Source: Silene latifolia
Taxonomy: Eukaryota > Streptophyta > Magnoliopsida > Caryophyllales > Caryophyllaceae
Assembly (NCBI RefSeq): GCF_048544455.1
Contig: NC_133534.1
Span: 38,564,217-38,628,216, forward strand
Direction: 5' to 3'
DNA: 64,000 nt
The notes below the pieces were generated by a model, which worked only from the letters and a program-made list of their open reading frames with translations, ran no database searches and was not told the origin of the DNA. Shown piece after piece: positions 59,801-64,000 of the stretch (the first letter of the stretch is position 1; every line of letters begins with the position of its first letter). The position numbers were made by a program, and so were the translations under genes.

Positions 59801-60322
59801 TCTCGATACGACTTCAAAGCGACAATGCAATCAACTTAACTTTGGGTTTGACTAGAAACCCACGGTAAGACACACTAACTCCCTTAGGACCTCGTAGGGA
59901 CACTTTCTTTTGATGACAATCTATCTTAGCTTTATACTTTCCTAACCAATCCATCCCAACTATCATCTCAAAACCATTAAAAGGAAACTCTAGCAAGTCT
60001 ACAGGGAAATCAACTTGCCCAACTATCAAGGACACATCCCTAAACAACCTCCCACACGATACAGACTCACCTGAGGGTATGAAAACTTGCTCCCTAACAG
60101 ACTCATATACCCTCAAACCCAACTGCTTTACATGACTCGAAGACACAAACGACTGAGAAGCCCCGAATCAAACAAAACAAACGTAGGAACGCCATTAACA
60201 AGAAATGTACCGGTGATAACGTGCTCGTCCTCCTCACCGCTTTCTTGTCCATCATGAACGACTTGCCACTTGACTTCGCCCACCTCCCGGACAAGATCTT
60301 GGCGATGCGGTCGGCTTAGCAC
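56826..60322 (-). pseudogene. Chromovirus pol: protease, RT, RNase H, integrase, chromodomain-like tail
   Basis: Protease: GTFLVNGVPTFVLFDSG (about 60160-60210), then after a shift [90 protein letters not shown]; a shift near 59228; then [20 protein letters not shown] (catalytic FIDD at 59163-59174). RNase [53 protein letters not shown]. Integrase: [60 protein letters not shown]; a break near 57540; then DKVLLKVSPMRGVMRFGKKG and the tail LSYLEVPKQILDRKVRKTR to EATWEAEDIMKERYPFLF. Frameshifts near 60150, 59228, 59035, 58710-58760 and 57540-57350 inactivate it unless they are sequence errors. Confidence 0.88.
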
Positions 60323-60484
60323 CCGACCCTTGATTGTTGTTGTTGTTCATCGGTGTCTTCGCATAAGAATTACCGCCGTTGCGGTTGCCTCCACTCGGTA
60401 GCTCGACCTCCACGGTTTGGCCATGATCCCGCCGGTCTCGTTGCTCGCGAAGCTCGCGCAGTCTCTCGGAAAGATCCCGGTGCA

Positions 60485-61425
60485 CTTGTGCACTCATGTC
60501 TCTTGTGGCCTACGCCACCACAACCGAAGCAGTCACTCCCATTTGTTGCTCACACTTCCACGACCTCTCCCAAAGGATGCTCCAAAGACTAAACCGGACC
60601 TTAAGAAAACCCCTTAGATTGATTGTGGTTGCCTTTCTTGAAATTAGATTGGCCACCACCCTCGCTCTCCGACTTCCTCTTCTCTCCACCTAACCTCTCC
60701 TTAGCCATCTCCACTAGCCTCTCAGCTCTCCCGGCCCTCTCATATGCTTCCTTCACATCGCAAGGACTCCCACGGGTAACTTATCCATGATTGTCGTGGT
60801 TAGCCCTCTCTCAAACCTCAAAGCAAGATTCTCCTCACTCAAACCCATGTCCTCCGCATATCTGGATTTCTCATTGAACGCCCGTAGTACTCGCCACGAC
60901 ATCTCACCGTCATCTTAAACTTGTCGAACTCCTCCCTCAACTTACTCCTCACATGTTACGCACGAACTCCTTCCTCATGACCCCTACGAAACTCCTCCCA
61001 AGGTATAGGGTAACCCCTGGTTGGTATATAACTCCTTGGCACTCACTTTCACCGAGTCCCACCACTTGCCGCCTCCCTCGATAAAATGCAGCTTGATCCA
61101 CCCTCATCTCATCGGGACAACGAACTAAATCTAGTACGTTCTCCATCTCCCTCACCCAACTATCAAGATGGTTAGGCTCCTCAACCCCCTTGTACTCCTT
61201 CGGGTTAAACCTCGCGATATAGAGGCCGACTTTAGCATGGTCAACCTCCTTCTCCTTACTCTTATCCTTGTCTTCATTCACTCTCTTCAGGGTCTCCGTA
61301 AGAGCGTCTTGGTGTTCCAACATCTTAACGATGTCATCCGTAGTCATAAGCTCGGCTCTCGCGTACAAGGCATTTCTCTTGGGCGGCATCTTGAAGCTAT
61401 AGAAGAAAGGGATAAACATAAACAC
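60485..61425 (-). pseudogene. Chromovirus Gag with CCHC zinc knuckle
   Basis: The probable start is MPPKRNALYARAELMTTDDI, just inside the frame opening at 61425. A helical MLEHQDALTETLKRVNEDKD segment precedes the Gag core (YIARFNPKEYKGVEEPNHLD, SWVREMENVLDLV). The frame breaks near 61070 and again downstream. The zinc knuckle CFGCGGVGHKRHEC (CX2CX4HX4C) is encoded at about 60530-60489. Several one-base indels scatter the remaining Gag over frames. Confidence 0.8.
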
Positions 61426-61464
61426 GCGTACTAAACCTCAAAACACGAACACGCGTTGCCCAAA

Positions 61465-61735
61465 GACCTACTCGATCGAGTATCCAAACCCACTCGATCG
61501 AGTAACCGGCTACTCGATCGAGTGCCACTATGTACTCGATCGAGTACCCAAACTCCAGAACTAACAGACCTTCTGATCTCTAACCCACTCGATCGAGTAT
61601 CTAGGCTACTCGATCGAGTGATTTCTACTCGATCGAGTACCCTAGTTACTCGATCGAGTGCCCCAAAACTCGTTTCTGGACTCAAAATCGCCAAAACCTA
61701 CCCGATCGAGTCAGTCTCACTCGATCAAGTACCCC
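61465..61735. repeat. Leader array of ten TACTCGATCGAGTA-type palindromes
   Basis: Ten copies with zero to two mismatches in about 270 bp, between the primer-binding site and the gag start at 61425. Spacers of about 5-45 bp vary in sequence. Positions 61736-62180 are otherwise leader without an ORF. Confidence 0.9.
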
Positions 61736-62180
61736 CAATACGTACAAGCTACCCGCATGTTATTCGTATACTAACATGCCAACTTTATCAAACCTCATTA
61801 TATTCTAACAAATAGGCTACGCATCTATTCTACTAATCAACAAAATCAATTCATCATGCTATTAAAGCCACATTATAAACATCCAACATGTTATCATTTC
61901 ATTAACATGTTCACATATCATTTTCTTTCACATGCTCAACTTCCTATTTCAACACCAAACATTCAACACACTTCATCACTTTATTGCACAAGTTACTAAG
62001 CACATACATGACTCAAACACATTTTCCCCACGTGACCGGTTCAAAGTTGTAGGGCGACCCCTTGCGACTTTAGGACGTCTCCCAAGCCTTTGCACTAGCT
62101 CCTACAACTTTTACCCCGGGTTCATTTTAATTGACTCTCTACGTTCATTAAGTTCATTGGTTACAGGTTTCAGGATCGTC

Positions 62181-62192
62181 GCTCTGATACCA
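62181..62192 (-). other. Primer-binding site of chromovirus copy 3 (initiator Met tRNA type)
   Basis: The minus strand reads TGGTATCAGAGC two bases after the LTR end. This is the classic plant tRNA-iMet complement. Confidence 0.85.
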
Positions 62193-62194
62193 TT

Positions 62195-63525
62195 TGTAAC
62201 ACCCCCATACTCCGAGTGCCTTACCAGGACCACTTAGGTATGGAGACATCACCATCTCGGTTGCCCGAGGTATGATAATCAAACAACAGCGATAAAGAAA
62301 CAACATTTATTATTAATCGTTTAATGAATGAATACAATCCTTGAAACCCAAACTGATAGTACGATACATTATTCCAAACTGTCTACTCAAACTGAAATGT
62401 GAATAAAAGCTAAACTACAGCGGAAGACTCTATCGTCACGTCGTGGCCATCCCAACTATCCCGTATCATCTCTATACCTGCTCAATATCTGCTCACCATC
62501 CCCGAATGGATCACCGCAGGTTTTACAAAACAACACCGGGTCGTACTAATCACACAATCAAAACAGATAACAACAATAAGACAAACAGACAAATTTGAAC
62601 CGCCACACACACACACACATCCAACCAACCGTCTCAATCATCGACGTCCACTGGACCTACCGCCCGTGTGGGGGACCGCCGTTCCCACCTAAGCCCCGCT
62701 CATCGTACGAGCGATAACCCTGTCCATTAATGTGCACATCCCCTTCCGTGGCGGGTTCCACGAAGGGCGAAACTAGGGCGTGAGATCACTCCCGCAAGTG
62801 ACCCCACTCAGCCGAGAACGCATCTCGAGAACCATCAACAACACAACCACAATCACAAACACAATTACAATCAACAAATCAATTAACTAACTACAGCACA
62901 TCACCAATATCCCATTATGGGACTAATACTGAGTAGGAAATCCTACCTGGAAAGCACACAAGCAGACGGTATCTACAGCTGTCTCAAAACGCCTCTTCTA
63001 TGAACTCTCCTCCTAACATATACACATGAATACTACTATTCAATCACTTATTCATAAAAACCCCCAATTACTAAATTAGGGTTTCACTAATCTCAACAAA
63101 ACGTTATAAAAATTATGCTAGAAGCTTACCCTTGACGCAAGGAATCCAACGACACAAACTACGATGCAAACCGACCGTCTGATCTCCGGGAATTGTCAAG
63201 AACGCGATTAGGAGGAAGGACCAACTGCTTTCTTTCTTAAACAGGTTTTAGGTTTTGGCAAAAGTGTTTTAGAATAAAGACGAATATGTTTATATACCTT
63301 AATCGCGTAATTAACAAAACCCGAGAAAAACCCCCGATAAACCGGACACTCGATCGAGTACCCAAGGTACTCGATCGAGTACCCCCCTACTCGATCGAGT
63401 GCCCCAGCTACTCGATCGAGTGCCCAACAGGTCAGAAACTATTTTATTCTGCGACACACCCCTACTCGACAGAGTAAGGGCTACTCGATAGAGTACCCCC
63501 AAGACCATAAATACGGAGTATTACA
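62195..63525 (-). repeat. 5' LTR of chromovirus copy 3
   Basis: 1331 bp, TGTAATACTCCG to GTGTTACA on the minus strand. About six TACTCGATCGAGTA-type palindromes lie at 63345-63500. Very similar to 55270-56603; the visible differences are mostly short indels. Confidence 0.93.
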
Positions 63526-64000
63526 AGGACATGAAGCGTTGTCCTTCATAGATTGTACCGCTGGGTATAATAAAATCCAGATGGCGCCAGAAGATGATGA
63601 AGCCACTGCGTTTCGAACACCTAAGGACATATTTTGCTATAAAGTGATGCCCTTTGGGTTAAAGAATGCGGGGGCTACGTATCACCGAGCTATGCAAAAA
63701 AAATTCGACGATGTGCTGCATGACATTGTTGAATGCTATGTCGATGATCTCGTTGTCAAATCCAAGAAAAGAGTTGATCATGTGAAATATCTTCACAAAC
63801 AATTTTTGAAAGGCTACGAAAGTGTAAACTCAAGATGAATCCTTTAAAGTGCGCTTTCAGTGTTAGCTCGGGTAAATTTTTGGGCTTCATCGTCCGTCAT
63901 CGAGGAATTGAGATAGACCAATCCAAAATCAAGGCGATATAAGACATGCCTGAGCCGTCTACACTCAAGGATCTTCGAAGCCTTCAAGGGCGTTTAGCTT
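63526..64000 (+). pseudogene. Reverse transcriptase, C-terminal half (Tat-like), after the nested insertion
   Basis: Continues the frame left at 55269: EALSFIDCTAGYNKIQMAPE, then VMPFGLKNAGATYHRAMQKK and the catalytic YVDD (63737-63748) in CYVDDLVVKSKK. A shift near 63800 ends this frame at 63838. The next frame carries LKMNPLKCAFSVSSGKFLGF and DQSKIKAI, then a TAA near 63940, then MPEPSTLKDLRSLQGRLA at the window edge. Confidence 0.9.

Larger units (their letters stand above)
55270..63525 (-). mobile_element. Complete chromovirus (Tekay-like), copy 3, nested in the Tat RT
   Basis: 8256 bp, flanked by the perfect 5-bp duplication AGGAC (55265-55269 and 63526-63530). The minus strand reads 5' LTR (63525-62195), primer-binding site (62192-62181), a leader with a palindrome array (61735-61465), gag, protease, RT, RNase H, integrase with chromodomain-like tail, polypurine tract (56620-56604), 3' LTR (56603-55270). 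Removing it rejoins the host RT. The pol frame is broken by several one-base shifts. Confidence 0.95.
49800..64000 (+). mobile_element. Tat-like Ty3/gypsy retrotransposon, split by a nested chromovirus (runs off right edge)
   Basis: Plus-strand order: LTR ending near 50526, primer-binding site (50532-50549), gag (50606-52590), aspartic protease (52693-53823), linker (53824-54587), RT (54588-55269), then a complete chromovirus (55270-63525), then the rest of RT (63526 onward). The left LTR boundary was not found and 49800 is a rough limit. The family differs from the TGTAGATACC family at 1-4185. Several in-frame stops and at least two frameshifts make it non-functional. Confidence 0.85.

Noticed and set aside
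61431-61694. Open frames with repeated LDRV/TRSS motifs (also near 63311-63508 and 61456-61815)
   Set aside because: They arise from translating the TACTCGATCGAGTA palindromes; the same peptides appear on both strands, and no coding context exists.
61465-61735. CRISPR-like look of evenly spaced palindromic repeats
   Set aside because: The repeats are 14 bp with irregular spacers, lie inside a plant retrotransposon, and no cas genes exist; this is eukaryotic DNA.
1-64000. tRNA or rRNA genes
   Set aside because: tRNA-like strings were found only as primer-binding sites next to LTRs; no cloverleaf or rRNA sequence was recognised.

Overview
The window is nuclear DNA from a plant, almost entirely repetitive and built of nested, mostly decayed retrotransposons. 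Plant-specific families (Ty3/gypsy Tat-like and chromovirus elements, Ty1/copia SIRE-like and Tork-like elements, an L1-type LINE with a DUF4283/CCHC ORF1, a Helitron, plant mobile domain and F-box genes) place it in an angiosperm. A Caryophyllales host is a guess from the general look of the repeats and cannot be proved here. The only convincing intact host-type gene is one F-box protein (12059-13366, minus).

Layout. 1-4185: 5' end of a minus-strand Tat-like element (gag, leader, primer-binding site, 2.27-kb LTR), which cuts into a related plus-strand LTR (4186-6355). 6552-7909: a solo chromovirus LTR with a CTAGT target duplication, next to a broken plant-mobile-domain gene (7934-9807, upstream intron to 10558). 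12059-13366: F-box gene. 13630-19604: L1-type LINE with overlapping ORFs and a poly(A) tail. 19771-24576: 3' part of a SIRE-like copia element with an envelope-like ORF. 24577-27763: a mosaic of a Tat LTR fragment and a 5'-truncated chromovirus (integrase, chromodomain-like tail, 3' LTR). 27764-32239: 3' end of a plus-strand Tat-like element whose LTR carries a tandem duplication of its promoter region. 32241-32930: fragment resembling the C-terminal part of RPA1. 33546-41120: a non-autonomous Helitron containing a truncated copia element. 42313-47451: complete young Tork-like copia element with LTRs that look identical and a TATAT duplication. 47452-49770: intergenic DNA with a long hairpin, a (TTA)n tract and a GGGTCGGG inverted repeat. 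From about 49800 to the window end: a plus-strand Tat-like element (gag, protease, RT), split inside its RT by a complete minus-strand chromovirus (55270-63525, AGGAC target duplication).

How the parts relate. Three chromovirus copies (6552-7909, 24728-27763, 55270-63525) are one family. Its mark is an array of the 14-bp palindrome TACTCGATCGAGTA at the start of each LTR and, in the complete copy, a second array in the leader before gag. The Tat-like family with TGTAGATACC LTR ends (1-4185, 24577-24727, 27764-32239) carries a different recurring hairpin, GCAGCAGGTGCTGC, in its LTR and 3' internal region. Many premature stops are TGA in places where an arginine CGA codon is expected, or TAG for tryptophan, which fits decay of methylated cytosines. 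One-base frameshifts are also common, even in elements whose LTRs look very young, so some may be sequence errors.
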